Shown: positions 48,451 to 62,316, counted from the first letter of the stretch. The stretch: DNA of 64,000 nt from Zerene cesonia (GCF_012273895.1 NW_024045137.1:1364001-1428000); one strand, 5' to 3'. Program-made: numbers and translations. Notes: generated by a model from the sequence alone, not told the origin.

Positions 48451-49859
48451 AAAAACACTTTTTGTTTGTTTTGTAACATTTTTTTTGATACAAATAAAAA
48501 AATATATTTGTTATTCGTTTATTTATTACTAGCTGCGCCCCGTGGTTTCACCCGCGTAAGTCCGTATCCCGTTGGAATATCGGGATAAAAAGTTGCCTGT
48601 ATGTTGTTCCAGCTGTCCAGCTGTCTACGTACCAAATTTCATTGCAATCGGTTCAAAAGTTTGTGCGTGAAAGAGTAACAAACACACACCTCCTCACAAA
48701 CTTACGCATTTATAACATTAGTAAGATAGGATTAGTTGGATAGGATAGGATAATAAAAACAATATTAAAAAATCTTAACAGGGGTTTTGAGGAACCACTA
48801 AACAACAGGGCATAAGCCCATATTGCCCCTCCCCATACCACTTTGGGCAGGATATTTTTTATTATGAAGGAAATTTTTCTATGTCCCATCGTTTATGCGT
48901 CGGAAGAACTGTTTTATCGACGCGAATGCAGGGGAATTGTACTTTATAACAGACTAGCGGTCCGTCCCGGCTTCGCCCGAGGTACATATACAGCCTATAG
49001 CCTTCCTCAATAAATGGGCAATCTAACACTGAAAGTACTTTTCAAATCGGACCAGCGGTCCCTGAGATTAGCGCGTTCAAACAAACATTTTTGTTTTCAT
49101 TATTGTATTGTTTTGTGTTAAGTTTATTGTTTTTTTTTAATTGTAATTTTGAGGATCAAATAAATGTTGCTACATTTTGGCAAAAAACGCGGGTTCGAAT
49201 CCCGCCTCGTGATCGAATCTTTTCTATTCTTTCAAAATTTCTCATCTTATCTATCATCAAATATCTTATAATATGTAGGTATCTAATATATACTATTAGA
49301 CTAATTATTTTTTGTTTCTTGTTTCTGTTGAGACCCTCAGTTTTTGAAGTCGGTTAACAAAATTCTTAGATTTTTGAGGTTTTAGAACTGTCAAATTGAC
49401 ACATTATTTATCTGCGATTTGTCCTTTCAATTGCTGGTTGGTGCCACAGGGTTATTAAAAACCCTGGCAATTTTCCATTCTGAGAACATTTTTAAAGCCA
49501 ATTCGCGCCTTTATTTAAAATCGTGATTCTAAATTTAAATACATTCGAATTTCGAACTCGTCGTATCTTTAGTTATTTTATGACGAAGATAATTTTGTTT
49601 GTAACAAAAACCTGCCTGTAACACGGGAGGCACCAGCTTTTAAATAAAAAAAGAATTATTTAAATCGATTTTTATGATTCCTTTTTTAATTTGAAACCTG
49701 TTGCCTCCTGTCGTCTCATTAAAATTTCGTTTAGTCCAGTCAATTTGAAGGCGGTTGGTTATTTCTACGATATATTTAAATTTAAAAAGAAACATACAAA
49801 AACTATGCTTGTTATATAAAATAACAGCATTACACAAAATTTTTCCTTTCCATTAATCA

Positions 49860-50010
49860 TAAATATTACATGATACCATAGATAACATAGTACTATATAA
49901 TACTATTTTTATTATCTCATTTTATGTCATATATCGAATTACTTTAATTAAATCCATCGCTTCCGTTGACCGATATGAAAATATTTAAATATATTGTTAT
50001 TTTTTTTTTA
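49860..50010. other. Intergenic DNA without recognised features
   Basis: Part of the AT-rich stretch from about 49250 to 50010 in which I see no gene or repeat family beyond a SINE fragment at 49183-49245. Confidence 0.4.
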
Positions 50011-50504
50011 ATTAAGGACTTTAAACGGATTTTAAACGTGATTTATTCATTATATTTACCCCGACATTTCGAACACTTTAGGTACAGCGAGCGTGGTCAC
50101 GGGGAGATATGATACATAATGAAAAAATCGAGCTTAAAATCCGTTAAAAGCCTTTAATTTCTAAACATGTTTTCCAATTTCTCTAAACACACGTCATAAA
50201 ACCAAAACTCGATAAGATATTTTACGAAAAACAATTTTATGTAATAAACAATTTTATCATTGCATGAAGAAATTTCTCTCTGTCTCTATAGCTACAATTG
50301 ATTGTTTTATAATCTGTGAGTATTTTCGATAATTTAGTCCACAGATAAGATAAAGTGTGAACGAACTGAAATGAATGTTATCTTATTTAAACTCAATGTC
50401 AAGGACGCCATTGCGTTCTTAATTTAAAAGCGAACCAGCTTGTCTTTGTTTCTATTGGTAACTAGGTTTAAGCCGCGGCTGCACTCGCTTTTAGTAGCAT
50501 ATCC

Positions 50505-51065
50505 TACATTATAAACGCGAAAGTTTGTAAGTACGGATGGATGTATGTATGGATGTTTGTTAGTCTTTCATGCAAAAACTACTGAACCGATTGCAATGAA
50601 ATTTGGTACGTAGACAGCTGGACAACTGGAATAACACATAGGCAACTTTTTATTCCGATATCAATACGGGATACGGACTTACGCGGGTGAAATTGCGGTG
50701 CGCAGTTTATTTTGTAATATAGACAATAAATCTACACTAATATTATAAAAGGGAAACTTTGGTATTTTTGTATGTTTGTAACGCTTTCACGCAAAAACCA
50801 CTGGAACGATTTAAAAATTCTTTCATCATTAGAAAGCTGCAACTTCACTGAGTGACATCCTTCCTACTAATATTATAAATACGACAGTTTGTAAGGATGT
50901 GTGTGTGTTTGTTGCTCTTTCACGCAAAAACTACTGAAGCGATTACAATGATATTTGGTACGTAGATAGCTGGAGAACTGGAGTAACATATAGGCAACTT
51001 TTTATCCCGATATTCCTACGGGATACAGACATACACGGATGAAACCGCAAGGCGCAGCTAGTACA
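50505..51065 (+). mobile_element. Cluster of three Helitron-like elements
   Basis: Two GCGAAAGTTTG-family copies (50505-50710, 50860-51065) flank a TTCACCATTCGAAAG-like fragment (50733-50860). Confidence 0.6.
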
Positions 51066-51899
51066 ACTAGTATAAAGCTAATAAAGGCGTGTTAAAAAGT
51101 GCAGTTCGCTGTAAATTTCGTAAGTAAACAAAAAACATTGCATGATAATTGTGTATTAAATTTAAACGAAGAGTTATTACGTATTAGCGTCACAGACCAA
51201 TGCATTTTGAAACTAATTGCTGCTATATTTCTATTATCGAAGCATATACTTGTGCTGTGGCGTTGTTCGCGTCGTAGTCAGACTCAAACTTGCCTCGCAA
51301 ATGCCCCGACTTTGCCTGTAGGTACATATAGCCGCTCTATATGTCGCTCAGTGAAATTGCAGCTTTTTAACGGTGAAAGAATTATTGTAATCGGCCCAGT
51401 AGTTTTTGCGTGAATTCCTATCCTACCCTACTAAATATGTTTGTTACTCTTTTATGCAAAAACTACTGAATCGCTTGCAATGAAATTTGGTACGTAGGTA
51501 GCTGGACAACTGGAATAACCCAAATGTCGCGTGTAGAGTAACTTGACCGATTTTTTTATGCGAAATCTTTCATTACTCCGGATTAAACCGGACAACCGGT
51601 TAGTATTATTTATCTAGGATCAAGCTGACCACAGATAATATATCTCAATACTATACATACTAGTAGTTCTATGTACGTTTGAATACATAGAGACCTTCGA
51701 TCTTTAATAAGTACTTATAAGTCGATGATAGTTTCTCGTAGACCAACTCGTGGATTGCTACAAAACAAATCTGTTTACATCGCCATGCCGGAACTGGATT
51801 CCACTTGAACTGTTAGGTGATAGGTCGAAGATAATTTCCGTTTACCAATCGATAGGTTCGCGTGTGAGACGCATGATATTCGCGTCTCTGGATCGCGCT

Positions 51900-52130
51900 G
51901 GTGATGTTTTTTCGCAATGTAATAAATGAGGCTGTTAGCGCCCGACCGAGTACGGTCCCTCCGGCCCCCTCCATTCCTGCGACAGCCCAAGCAGAGGTTC
52001 GTGGTCCCCGACAAGGGGGGACGCCCTTGAGCGTGTCGCTACCAGGGTGAACCCGCAGTTCACCCACGCGCCCGTGCTAAGATGTAGTAGCCCTTCAGGC
52101 TAGCATCGAGAATCACCACAAAAAAAATAC
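51900..52130 (-). repeat. GC-rich dispersed repeat
   Basis: Contains ccctccattcctgcgacagc and gtgaacccgcagttcaccca, ending gcttgtagcc-like cttcaggctagcatcgagaa. The end is also seen at 22515-22560. Probably the 3' part of a non-LTR element; not classified. Confidence 0.4.
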
Positions 52131-53207
52131 GTCAGGCTGTAAGTTCCTAGTCACGGGTCTATTTTAAAGGTACAGGCTCTAATCCAACACGCTGGCCAAG
52201 TGCGGATTGACGGATGTCACATTGTCGAACTACTGAATCTTCGACATGCCGGTTTTCTGTCGATACTTCCAAAATTGCAAAGAATGGAGAAACTGCTTTA
52301 TCAAAACACTAACTGTCTACTCAATATAGTCGAATTACCATTTATTAATACCATTAGAATGGCTGAAAATAGGGCGAATATTAATAACTATATAAGCACA
52401 CTTCACACTAATCCTACTTCCTACTAATATTATAAATGCGAAAGTTTGTAAGGATGTGTGTGTGTTTGTTGCTCTTTCACGCAAAAACTACTAAACCGAT
52501 TGCAATGAAATTTGGTACGTAGACAGCTGGACAAGTGGTATAACATAAAGGCTACTTTTTATCCCGATATTCTTACAGGATTAGCGCAGCTAGTGTTATA
52601 AATGTGAAAGTTTGTTTGGATGTTTATCCGTCATACCCGCTGAAACTATTAAACGGATTTTGATTAAATTTCGTATGCAGATAACGTATTAGCTGACTTG
52701 GGTGATAGGATACTTTTATCCCTATTAAATGCTCCCTTGGGATAGCAGGAATCTTGATTCCAGGCGGACTAGCGTCTCGTAATATATATGGGCGTCAGGC
52801 TTCAGCACCAATTCGGCCAGCTCGCTCCGGGGAAGCACCACATCCCCACAGAAGGCCCGTGTATATAGTACGAGAATCTAGTATATTAATCGAGAATGTC
52901 TTTGTTTCATGCTGAAGAGAAGCCCGTACCCTCACCCTTGCCAGTCATAGGACTAGGATAAAGGACTTAGGACTAGGATAGGATAAAGGAGCCTAGCTTT
53001 TGTAGCTAGCCTTTATTCGCCTCAATGGTTCCTTCTCATCAATATTTGAAGTCGGCAATCTATTTGTAAGAGGCGTAAGGTACATATTTGCAAATTCATG
53101 GGCGTTACAGCACGCCAACAACCAGTTCCTTTGCCCAATCGACCAAAAAAAAAAGAACTGTTATCATATTGTGAAATTATAATACCTCTTTATAGCTTTT
53201 ATAAAAT

Positions 53208-53423
53208 ACTAGCAAACCCGGCGAACTCCGTTTCGCCACCAGATGGCTGTATGTGAAAAATGATTTTCCCGCTTTTCTGTTGAAATTTTTCCTAAATGTT
53301 CTTGACTATAAACCTCACAGAGCTCGAGACCTTTCCAACGAATGCAAAACCATGGAAATCGGTTCCTGCGTTCTGGAGTTATAGCGTCAGGAAGGAAAAC
53401 CCGACTTATTTTTATATAGTAGA
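53208..53423 (-). mobile_element. Helitron-like element, CGAACTCCGTTTCG family
   Basis: Same hairpin and CTAGT end as 13238-13453; most of its length is nearly identical. Confidence 0.7.
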
Positions 53424-53577
53424 AGATATCCTACTGTTATTATAAACGTCTCATACGTAAATCGTAATATAGTCGTTGATAAGTATCCATCCAGATGAAT
53501 AAGCTAAAGCAGCTTATCGTTTCTGTATGGAATGTGGTAGAGATAGATTATAGTCTGGGTTAGCACATAGGCTACTT

Positions 53578-53772
53578 AGGCACATGAAACCGAAAGAGTA
53601 GAAGGAATTCGATTACTGTGGCGGGATCACGGGTGGCCGAGAGGCTAGGCGTTGCTACGGTTAGGCAAGAAACGCAGGTTCGAATCCTGCCTCGTGATCA
53701 AATATTTTCTATTCTTTCAAAATTTCTCATTTATAAAGCATTTCAATGCTATGAAAAACTAAAAATTAAACA
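53578..53772 (+). mobile_element. tRNA-derived SINE (GATCACG type), best copy
   Basis: Residues 53625-53699 can fold like a tRNA: GATCACG and CGTGATC pair as a 7-bp acceptor stem and GCAGG-TTCGAAT-CCTGC forms a T arm. TGGCCGAGAGG is A-box-like and GGTTCGAATCC is the B box. A conserved lead cgaaagagtagaaggaattc lies before it and a tail with tctattctttcaaaatttct after it. Confidence 0.75.
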
Positions 53773-54115
53773 TAGGTTACTTTTTATACCACGTATTGTA
53801 CCACGCGAGTGACGCCGCGGGTTGCAGCTGGTAAGTGTATAAATTTTATATCAAGAATTCGTAATTTTGTAATGAATTGTATTTGATCACGAATCGAAAC
53901 GTTTCGGTTTTTATTATAACAACCTTTTTTGTTTCGCAGACAATTAAATTTACATAGACTATATTGTTTTTGTGTTGCCTGTTACATTGCCACATTTCCT
54001 TCTCAACCGATTCAGAAAAAGGTTATTAATTCGATTCGATAGGATGAGTGGGACTTTGCAACCGACTTCCAAAAAAGGAGGATGTCGTCAATTTGACTGT
54101 ATTTTTTGGGTTTAT

Positions 54116-54580
54116 CTACACTAATATTATAAAGAGGAAAACGTTGTTTGTTTGTTTCTTTGGTTGTAATGAATAGGCTCAAAAACTACTTGACCGATTT
54201 TAAAAATTCTTTCACCATTCGAAAGCTACATTATCCACGAGTAAAATAGACTATATTTTATTTTGGAAAAAAATGGGGTTCCGTAACATATCTTTATTGA
54301 AACATCCAAACCAGTATACCTATAAAGCTGAAGGGTTAGTTCGTTTGATATTATTTAGACTCAAATATATAACTCTAATCGCAATAATTCAGATATTCAA
54401 CTGTACAGCTATATATTATAAAGCTGAAGAGTTTGTTCGTCTGTTTGTTTGAACGTGTTAATCTCAGGAACTACTGGTCCGTTTTGAATTCTTTCAGTTT
54501 TAGATGCCATACAATAAAAGTATTGAGGGAGAATTTAGGCTTCATATGTACCACGGGCGAAGCCGGGGCGGACAGCTAGT
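54116..54580 (+). mobile_element. Two adjacent Helitron-like elements
   Basis: 54116-54335 (TTCACCATTCGAAAG family) followed by 54405-54580 (Lep1-like, ending cggggcggacagctagtta). Confidence 0.6.
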
Positions 54581-54589
54581 TATCTTATA

Positions 54590-55250
54590 AATTTTTACTG
54601 GATGAACCGATTTTTATTATTCTTTTTATATTTGAAATGTTGGCATATTTTCCTTTTTATATTTATTTGGTCTTACGAAATTACAGGCGGTTTTGTGTTT
54701 TTTTTTTAATAATATTATTTATATCACGTTAGGCGCACGATAGCGTATGACACAGAGATAACAAAGAAAGTATTAAATTATATATTCGCATTATCTTCCA
54801 GATAAAACACGTCTGGTATGGGTGGTTTGATATCAAAACACGTGCATAAAAAACATCTAACAAATTTAGGTTGACCCGTCATCTCTATTGTAACGCATAT
54901 TTACGAGGTACCAAGTTAAATTGGGTGAGTTTTTTAGAGTAATCCAATATAATTAAATAGAACTAGCAGTTATATCGCAGCCCGTATTAGCGAGGGACCA
55001 ACTAATTCTGGTTCGTTTTTTTTTAAAGATAGTTGTCGTATATAAATCCAATTTAGATAGACCTGTCATTTGTACTGCACCGTGTATTTGATAGGTATCA
55101 AGTAACAATGGTTTTAAGCTAAGCTTGGTGACGACATACGATTGGTATCTTATAATTCGATCATGATCCGATGAATAATTTTTATGTATTAAAATCGTCA
55201 TCAACATAAGTGTTTAGAAATTTTAACCGACTGCAAAAAGGGTCTCATGT
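54590..55250. other. Intergenic DNA without recognised features
   Basis: AT-rich; no gene or repeat family recognised. Confidence 0.4.
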
Positions 55251-55429
55251 CTTTTATTTATTTATTTATTTATTTAACACTTTATTGTGCTGGTATACAA
55301 ATAAACCTTAAAAATAAAAGACTTACAACTAGACCAGCACAGAAGGCGACCATATCACTAAAGAGTGATCTCTTCCAGGAAACCCACTGTGTGAAGAAAT
55401 TGTAAAAAGCAGGAGGTAGGTATTAAGTA

Positions 55430-56243
55430 CATCTAATATACAAAATTCTTCTGTCACAGTTTTCGTTGCCATACTCCTCCAAAACGGCTTGACCGATTTT
55501 GATGAAATTTTTTGTGCTTATCCGGTATCAATGAGAATCGGCCAACATCTGTTTTTCATACCCATAAATGATAAGAGTAAGGCAGAACACCGTTTGCCGG
55601 GTCAGCTAGTAAATACATTAACTTTGAATAATAACGTCTTTTTATGGGGTGAACCGATTTTCATGATTATTTTTTATTTGTAAGCTGGTGCCTTCCGTGT
55701 GGTCCCGTTTAAAGTTGGTCTGGTTTTCACAATTAGAAGACAGTTGAGTTTTTAGTTAAAAATTTATTATACGTGTTGGTTGTTGAAAAACTTAGCGTTT
55801 GCTGTAGACGAATATTTTATGCGAATATTATAAATTAGGTGAAGCCATTATCAAAGAGAAGAAGAATATTATAAAGCTGAAAAGTTTGTTTGTTTGTTTG
55901 AACGCACTAATCTCAGGAACTATTGGTCCAATTTGAAAAATACTTTCAATGTTAGCCCGTTTATTGAGGAAGGCTATCTATATATGTACCACGGGCGAAA
56001 TGGGGCGGACCGCTAGTTATCAATAACAATGGAACAAAAGTGTTCTACAAATAAATTACTATCTAATATATAAAATTCTCGTGTCACAGTTTTCGTTGCC
56101 ATACTCCTCCGAAACGGCTTGACCGATTCTTATGAAATTTTGTGTGCATATCGGGTATGTTTGAGAATCGGCTAACATCTATTTTTCATATCTCTAAACG
56201 ATCAGAGTAAGGCAGAACAGCGTTTGCCGGGTGCAGCTAGTAC
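55430..56243 (+). mobile_element. Cluster of three Helitron-like elements
   Basis: CTCGTGTCAC-family copies at 55430-55612 and 56062-56243 flank a Lep1-like copy (55862-56016). All three are in the same orientation and end in CTAGT. Confidence 0.65.
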
Positions 56244-56532
56244 TATATATACTATTATTATATTAGTTCTTGCATTAAATGACATGCAAATCAATGTACG
56301 TTCAATATTCAACTTAAATATCTTTGCGTAAGGTCGAATTTTCTTTGTACGCTTATACTGATCACTGATTGGCTATCACGTGACATAGACAAGTAATGTT
56401 CTAGAGTCTACTGTCTAAACAATTTTGTTTATTTACTAGTGCTGGCCGGTTTTCGCGGCTTTTTTCGTGAAATTTAAGAAAAAAGATTTCTAAAAGCTAT
56501 TGTTATGGTCACTAGGATGTTATTAGGTAACC

Positions 56533-56818
56533 CATCATCAGCATCAGCCCATATATGTTCCCACTGCTGGGACACAGGCCTCCTATGAGGGTTCAGGCCA
56601 TAATCCACCACGCTGGCCAAGTGCGGGTTGGCAGATGTCACATGTCGTCGAACTTTTGATTCTTGGACATGCCGGTTTCCTCACGATGTTTCCTTCACCG
56701 TTTTTAGCATTGGTGACGTTATTCACATGTGCAGATAAATTGAAAAATTAATTTATTTCCTGCACGCTCGCCCGGTCTCCAACCCTGACTTATCGATTTT
56801 GAAATCCGAGGTTCTCAT
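56533..56818 (-). mobile_element. tRNA-derived SINE (GGCTCAG type), head truncated
   Basis: Reverse strand; lacks the last tRNA-like bases ccactgagccaccactgc. Confidence 0.75.
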
Positions 56819-57107
56819 TTATTAAGATGATTAAGGCGTTCAAACAAATAAACAAAATCTTCAGTTCACTCTTTTCTTCTTTATAATATTAGTATATAGA
56901 TTAGGATATTTTAAGGATCCCTAAAAATTATATACAACTTACATCAAGCGTCGGGCATGTTACGAAACTGTTTTAGTAATATTATATGCTTTGCGGTCGC
57001 ATAAATATTTAATATCATCATTTGTTTTAATTACCTGTGGCGTAGATAGCTATTTTTCCGCCCACGGTTTTGCTCGCGCCTAATTATATCTCGAATTTAT
57101 TCAAATT

Positions 57108-57262
57108 AGAAATTGAAGACTTTTAAACGGATTTTAAGCCCGATTTATCCATTATGAGTCACCCCGTGACCACGCTCGCTGTAAAGTGTTCGAAACGTCG
57201 GTTAATAATATAATGACTAAACCGCGTTTAAAATCCGTTAAAAAGTGTTTAATTTCTAAATT
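57108..57262. repeat. Fold-back element, both arms, short loop
   Basis: aaattgaagacttttaaacg at the left, ccgtgaccacgctcgctgta and gtgtttaatttctaaatta at the right; the centre is shortened. Confidence 0.65.
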
Positions 57263-57925
57263 AATTCAAATTTCCATCCCTTTGTATTGATAATAAAACG
57301 CCCCATGAATGAAAATTTCTAAACATCATTCAACTAGCCGTTCGCCCCGTCTTCACCCGTGGTACATATATAGCCTGCAGCCTCAATATCTAACACTGAA
57401 AGAATTTTTCAAATCGGACCAGTGGTTCCTGAGATTAGTGCGTTCAAACAAACAAACAAACTCTTCAGCTTTATATTATTAGTGTAGATATGAATTTGGA
57501 TTTGAAGAACGAAGGGAGGGACGAAGTTTTTTCTCAACATAATAGTGTGACTTCAGACATTATTAACCAACGCTTCCGATGAAGGAGGCTCTCAATTCGA
57601 CTGTTGGTATTTCTCTTTGTTAACTTACTTGGTAACTCCGTGGTTTTGCTACCAAATGACTTGATTCCTTTTGTGTTTGATAGGAAATTCTTGTTATTGG
57701 GTTCCGCTTTAGAATCTGGAGTACCCCCTTCCCCCTACCCCTCCCCAGGCTGGCGACCTTTTTTATTAAAAAACAATTCGGAGGCGTCTTAACTTTCATA
57801 GCGATTAATCACTAGCTTAGTTGTATAAATAAAAAGTCGTTTGCCACGTCTGTCCCTCTGTATGTTTAGATTATGAAAACTACACTGCACGGATTTTTAA
57901 AACTTTTGTGTATTTATATTATGAG

Positions 57926-58167
57926 TATGTTCGTAACCGTTCGCCGTTCGTTCGCCTCCTTGGTACAGTGGTAAACGCGTGAGCGTAGAACCGAGGGGTC
58001 CTGGGTTCGATTCCCGGGGGGGACAATAAAAAAAAAAGTCTCGGTCTGGCAGGACACAGAAGGCTGATCACCTACTTGTCCATAAAGAAAATCGATCAGT
58101 GAAACAGATGTATATCATCTGCCCCATACCCCAGTAGGGGACACGGGACTTCACTTTATGTTCGTAA
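57926..58167 (+). mobile_element. tRNA-derived SINE (GCCTCCTTGG type), full length with target duplication
   Basis: Element 57953-58156 with A-box-like TGGTACAGTGGT, B box GGTTCGATTCC, an A run, and a body ending ggggacacgggacttcactt. TATGTTCGTAA flanks it on both sides (57926-57936, 58157-58167). Confidence 0.8.
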
Positions 58168-58487
58168 TGTTTTTACGCAGAAACTACTGATTTCTAAAAC
58201 TATTTCACCATTTGAAAGCTGCAGCTTAACTCACATAGATTATATATGTACCACGTATGTATTTATCATGTATAAAAACAAAACATAATCCCAACTTATC
58301 TCAGCATTTATATCATGTTTACAAATTTGCATTTTTGTTAAATGCTAAACCCCACTACGACCTGAGATAGTATTATATTTTGAACCAACATCGAAAAATG
58401 GATTATTAATATGAGAGTGTTTATTGTGACCGATTTTTTACTTCAAATCTTGTCTAATCTTCTTAAGAGTGCGTAATTATAATAAAC

Positions 58488-59040
58488 TAGCAACCCTGGC
58501 GAACTCCGTTTCGCCACCAGATGGCTGTATGCGAAAAATGATTTTCCCGCTTTTCTGTTGAAATTTTTCCTGAATTTTCTTTGCTGTAAACCTCACGGAG
58601 CCCGAGACCTTTCCAACGAATGCAAAACCGTGGAAATCGGTTCGTGCGTTCTGGAGTTATAGCGTCAGGAAGGAAAACCCGACTTATTTTTATATTGTTG
58701 ACTAGCTTTTCGTCCGCGGATTTGCCCGCAAAGAATTCGCTTATATCGCGCGACATGCTAAGGAGTATTTTCTTCGCATTAAAAAGTATGGTTTGTTCTT
58801 TCCCACGCTTAGCTCCATCTTCATACCAAGCTTCATCAAAAACAGTTTGACAATAACGAACTTTCATACAAACTTTCAACCCCTTTCTACCCTTTTTTTC
58901 ACGATAAAAAGTATCCTATGTCCTTTCCCAAGTTCAGTTCTATCTTTATAAAAAATTTTATCAAAATCGGTTCAGTGGTTTAGGCATGAAAGCGTAACAG
59001 ACAGACAGAGTTACTTTTGCATTTATAATATTAGTAGGGA
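58488..59040 (-). mobile_element. Two adjacent Helitron-like elements
   Basis: 58488-58700 belongs to the CGAACTCCGTTTCG family. 58701-59040 starts actagcttttcgtccgcgga and ends gcatttataatattagtagg, a different family. Confidence 0.6.
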
Positions 59041-59920
59041 TTTGCACCAAAATCCAACAACCTCGCAGAATCGGTACATTTTTAACACTTAACCTCCTCT
59101 CAACTGCCTCAATTCACGAAATTTCATATATTTGTATTCTTTTATCCATAGATTACCTTCTACTCAGATGTTCCTTTGTATTTCATCGTTCACTGTACAT
59201 CTTTTATGATCTACTAGATGCTTGTCCCAGTTTCGCCCAGATTGATCCGGAATTAAAACTAAATAAAATATAGAATAACACTCACAAACAACGACACAAA
59301 CTCACACATTCAACTGTATATTATAAACGTATAATTTTTATCCGTCCCGCCACGGCCGTGCGCCGGTTAATATTTCGTTATGAAAACAATTTTACATGTC
59401 TATATAACGTAGGTAGACATCGCCTTAATTCAATTATCTAACACAGACATATCCGAAACGCCTCACTAGCATCTGCAACTCTCATATAAAATCTACATAA
59501 ATCGATTAACAATAATAACCATTCCTATAACTCAAAATTATATAAAAACTTTTACGACACACGCCTTTCTAAACACATAATTAATCTGTGGGCTTAACAT
59601 TCCAGCTGTCAAAAAGGGCGGGAAGATTTAGATTACTACGTAGCTAGTACGAGTTTATTGTGATCACGTTTCGCTGGCATGCACGAGTCGTGATAGTTAG
59701 TAATATATAATTATTTTTATTAATAGAATAAAAGGTGCTTGTGTGAGAGAAATTATTGGAACAATAATAGACATAGGTCGCATAGGTTATGTAAATTAAA
59801 TATCACCTCATGTTGATTGTTGAATGTAAAGATAGTTAAATATTATGTTTTTAGGTATTTGTTTTATTATTTTGTTGATATGGATATTATTTTCGGAAGA
59901 ACAACAAAACATTATGCAAT
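59041..59920. other. Intergenic DNA without recognised features
   Basis: AT-rich; no gene or repeat family recognised. Confidence 0.4.
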
Positions 59921-59921
59921 T

Positions 59922-60195
59922 ACTAGCTGTACCCGCGACTTCGTTCGCGTTTGATAATAATGAGTTAGGACTGACTGACAGACAATGACTGACGTCTGAC
60001 TATATTTCACCATTTTCACCCTAAAAGGGCAAATGGCTTGTATCGATTTCCGGGATAAACACTGTAAACAAGATCCTTCCTCGGAAAAGGTGCTATAACC
60101 ATACCAAGTTTCATCAAAACCCGTTCAGCAGTTTTTGCGTGATTCTCATTCGAGATACAGACAGACAAAAATTTTTTAAATTGCATTTTATATTT
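59922..60195 (-). mobile_element. Helitron-like element, CGCGACTTCGTTCGCG type
   Basis: Starts actagctgtacccgcgactt; hairpin CGCGA-CTTCGT-TCGCG sits just inside the CTAGT end (minus strand). Contains accaagtttcatcaaaaccc. Confidence 0.6.
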
Positions 60196-60599
60196 TAGTA
60201 TTGTCTATTGACAATAAAAGAAAATTTCTAAATATCTTCAACTAGCAGTTCACCCCGTCTTCACCTGTGGTTCGCCTTCTTCAATAAATGGGCTATCTAA
60301 CACTGAAAGAATTTTTCAAATCGGACCAGTGGTTAAAAAATTTATTTGATTAGTCAGAAAAATTCATGAACCCATACTTTTTGACATCTGTCTATTTTCT
60401 ATACTATAATATAAATGGTCAGGGTCAAATTCAGTACATCTATACTAATATTATAAAGCTAAAGAGTTTGTTTGAACGCTCTAATCTCAGGAACTACTGG
60501 TCTGATTTGAAAAATTATTTCAGTGTTAGATAGCCCATATATTGAAGAAGGCTATAGGCTATATATGTACCACGGGCGAAGCCGGGTCGAACCGCTAGT

Positions 60600-61550
60600 G
60601 ATAAATATATACGTGTCTAAATCATAACCAAATATCTAAGTCAATCTTAAATGCTAGAGATATGCATAAGACATCATACGATTGCTATAAATATTTTGTG
60701 CGTTCTCCCTTTATTTAATTTCGTGACTGTTACAATGTAGGGACGGCTTAACTGCGTTAACTATTGACCCTATCATAGTTACGTGTAGACTTGGGTGTGT
60801 GTAATAGAGCATTTACAATGTACGTATACAAAAAAGCAGCAGTTTAATACCCATAGATTGTACACTTTTATACTGGTATAGAAGATAGTTCGAAAATGAA
60901 GCCAAGTCGTAGAAATAAAGAAAACACAGAAATTATATGAACACACGAAACCTAACGGTCCGAACTCCGAAAAAGTTTCAAACGTCAAACTTTTAAAAAT
61001 ATAAAACTTGAAACTAGATATTATTGCCATCTAGTGATCTATTTGGGACCGATCCTAAAGTAGTTGATGAGTACCGTGCCATAGATGGCATAATAACTTA
61101 CGTATTCATCAAATGTATGGAAGTGACATACCCCTGTTAATACCGGTTCTTTGAACGCGATCAAAGGCCACGAATAGAAAGAAAGAAAGATAAGAATATT
61201 ATACGGCTCCACAAAATTAAACAAACAACAAAACAATACAATTATGACAGCACAGTACAACAATGAAAAAAAAAATACAATGTGTACACAGAACACATTG
61301 ATATAAAGAAAAACAATACAGGAGACATATAGTGAAGCCAAATGAGGTAGACACTTGGTCTACGCAGCAACGCAGTTGCCTCGCTGATTATGAGTGGCCC
61401 CTCTCTAGCGAACACGGACTTTTATTACGGCGAAGCAAAGGAGCAAGTGGGTACACAGATCCATATGTTTAAAAGTAAATAAAAAGCGAATAATCTCATC
61501 CGTGATTTCCTCAACACTGATACGGGCAATAATCAAAACGATATTAAAAA
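60600..61550. other. Intergenic DNA without recognised features
   Basis: AT-rich; 61340-61420 has a somewhat GC-richer stretch. No gene or repeat recognised. Confidence 0.4.
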
Positions 61551-61554
61551 TAAA

Positions 61555-61910
61555 TTTTGAAAGAACAGAATAAAACTTGATCACGAGGCATGATTTGAAC
61601 CCGCGTTTTTTGCCTAACCGTAGCAACGCCTAGCCTCTCGGCTACCCGTGATCCCGCCACAGTAATCGCATTTCTTCTACTCTTTCGGTTATATGTGCCT
61701 CAGGGGCAACCCACGTCGAATCCTGCCTCGTGATCAAATTTTTTCTATTCTTTCAAAATTTCTAATTTATAAAGCATTTCAATGCTATAAAACTAAAAAT
61801 TAAAATTATTTTAGAGACTAAGACACAATTCATAGGTAATTAACGTATACTTCTACGCTCCTATCCTGCCTCGTGATCAAATTTTTTCTATTCTTTCAAA
61901 ATTTCTAACT
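61555..61910. mobile_element. Cluster of SINE (GATCACG type) pieces in opposite orientations
   Basis: 61555-61690 minus strand with head and lead; 61715-61803 plus-strand tail; 61866-61908 plus-strand tail fragment. Confidence 0.65.
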
Positions 61911-62316
61911 CTAAAATAATTTCTAAACTGGAAGAAAATATTATATCGCACAATTATTTCTATGTCTGAGTGGATATCATGGAATATATATATGAAATTG
62001 ATATTATTAAATAATACTACACGTTATAACTTTTACTTGATATGTCAATAAACCTATATTTTTATCAAAAGGTGAGCCTAACCTTTTTATCGACGTCGTT
62101 ATATTTTATTAATTAAATGAAGTACATGACTATTAATATGATAGTTATGCAAAGTGCATTGACTTTAGCTTATATAGTATTTGGAGAAAAAAAATGTTTG
62201 ATATTTAGTTTTATTACACAAAGGGTAGTAAATTTTTTTCGAACGAAATTTCTCTTTCTCACATCGATGCATTTATTTTTACTCACTGTGGATAGCTTAT
62301 TTTAATAATTATATTA

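Noticed and set aside
53625..53699. Functional tRNA gene with 7-bp acceptor stem
   Set aside because: Multiple decayed copies with the same non-tRNA flanks show that it is the tRNA-like part of a SINE.
57953..58024. Functional tRNA gene
   Set aside because: It has A and B boxes but a poor acceptor stem, is attached to a longer conserved body, has target duplications and recurs in the window, so it is a SINE.
58487..58879. 130-codon minus-strand protein
   Set aside because: The frame covers two Helitron-like elements whose other copies carry stops; no protein similarity recognised.
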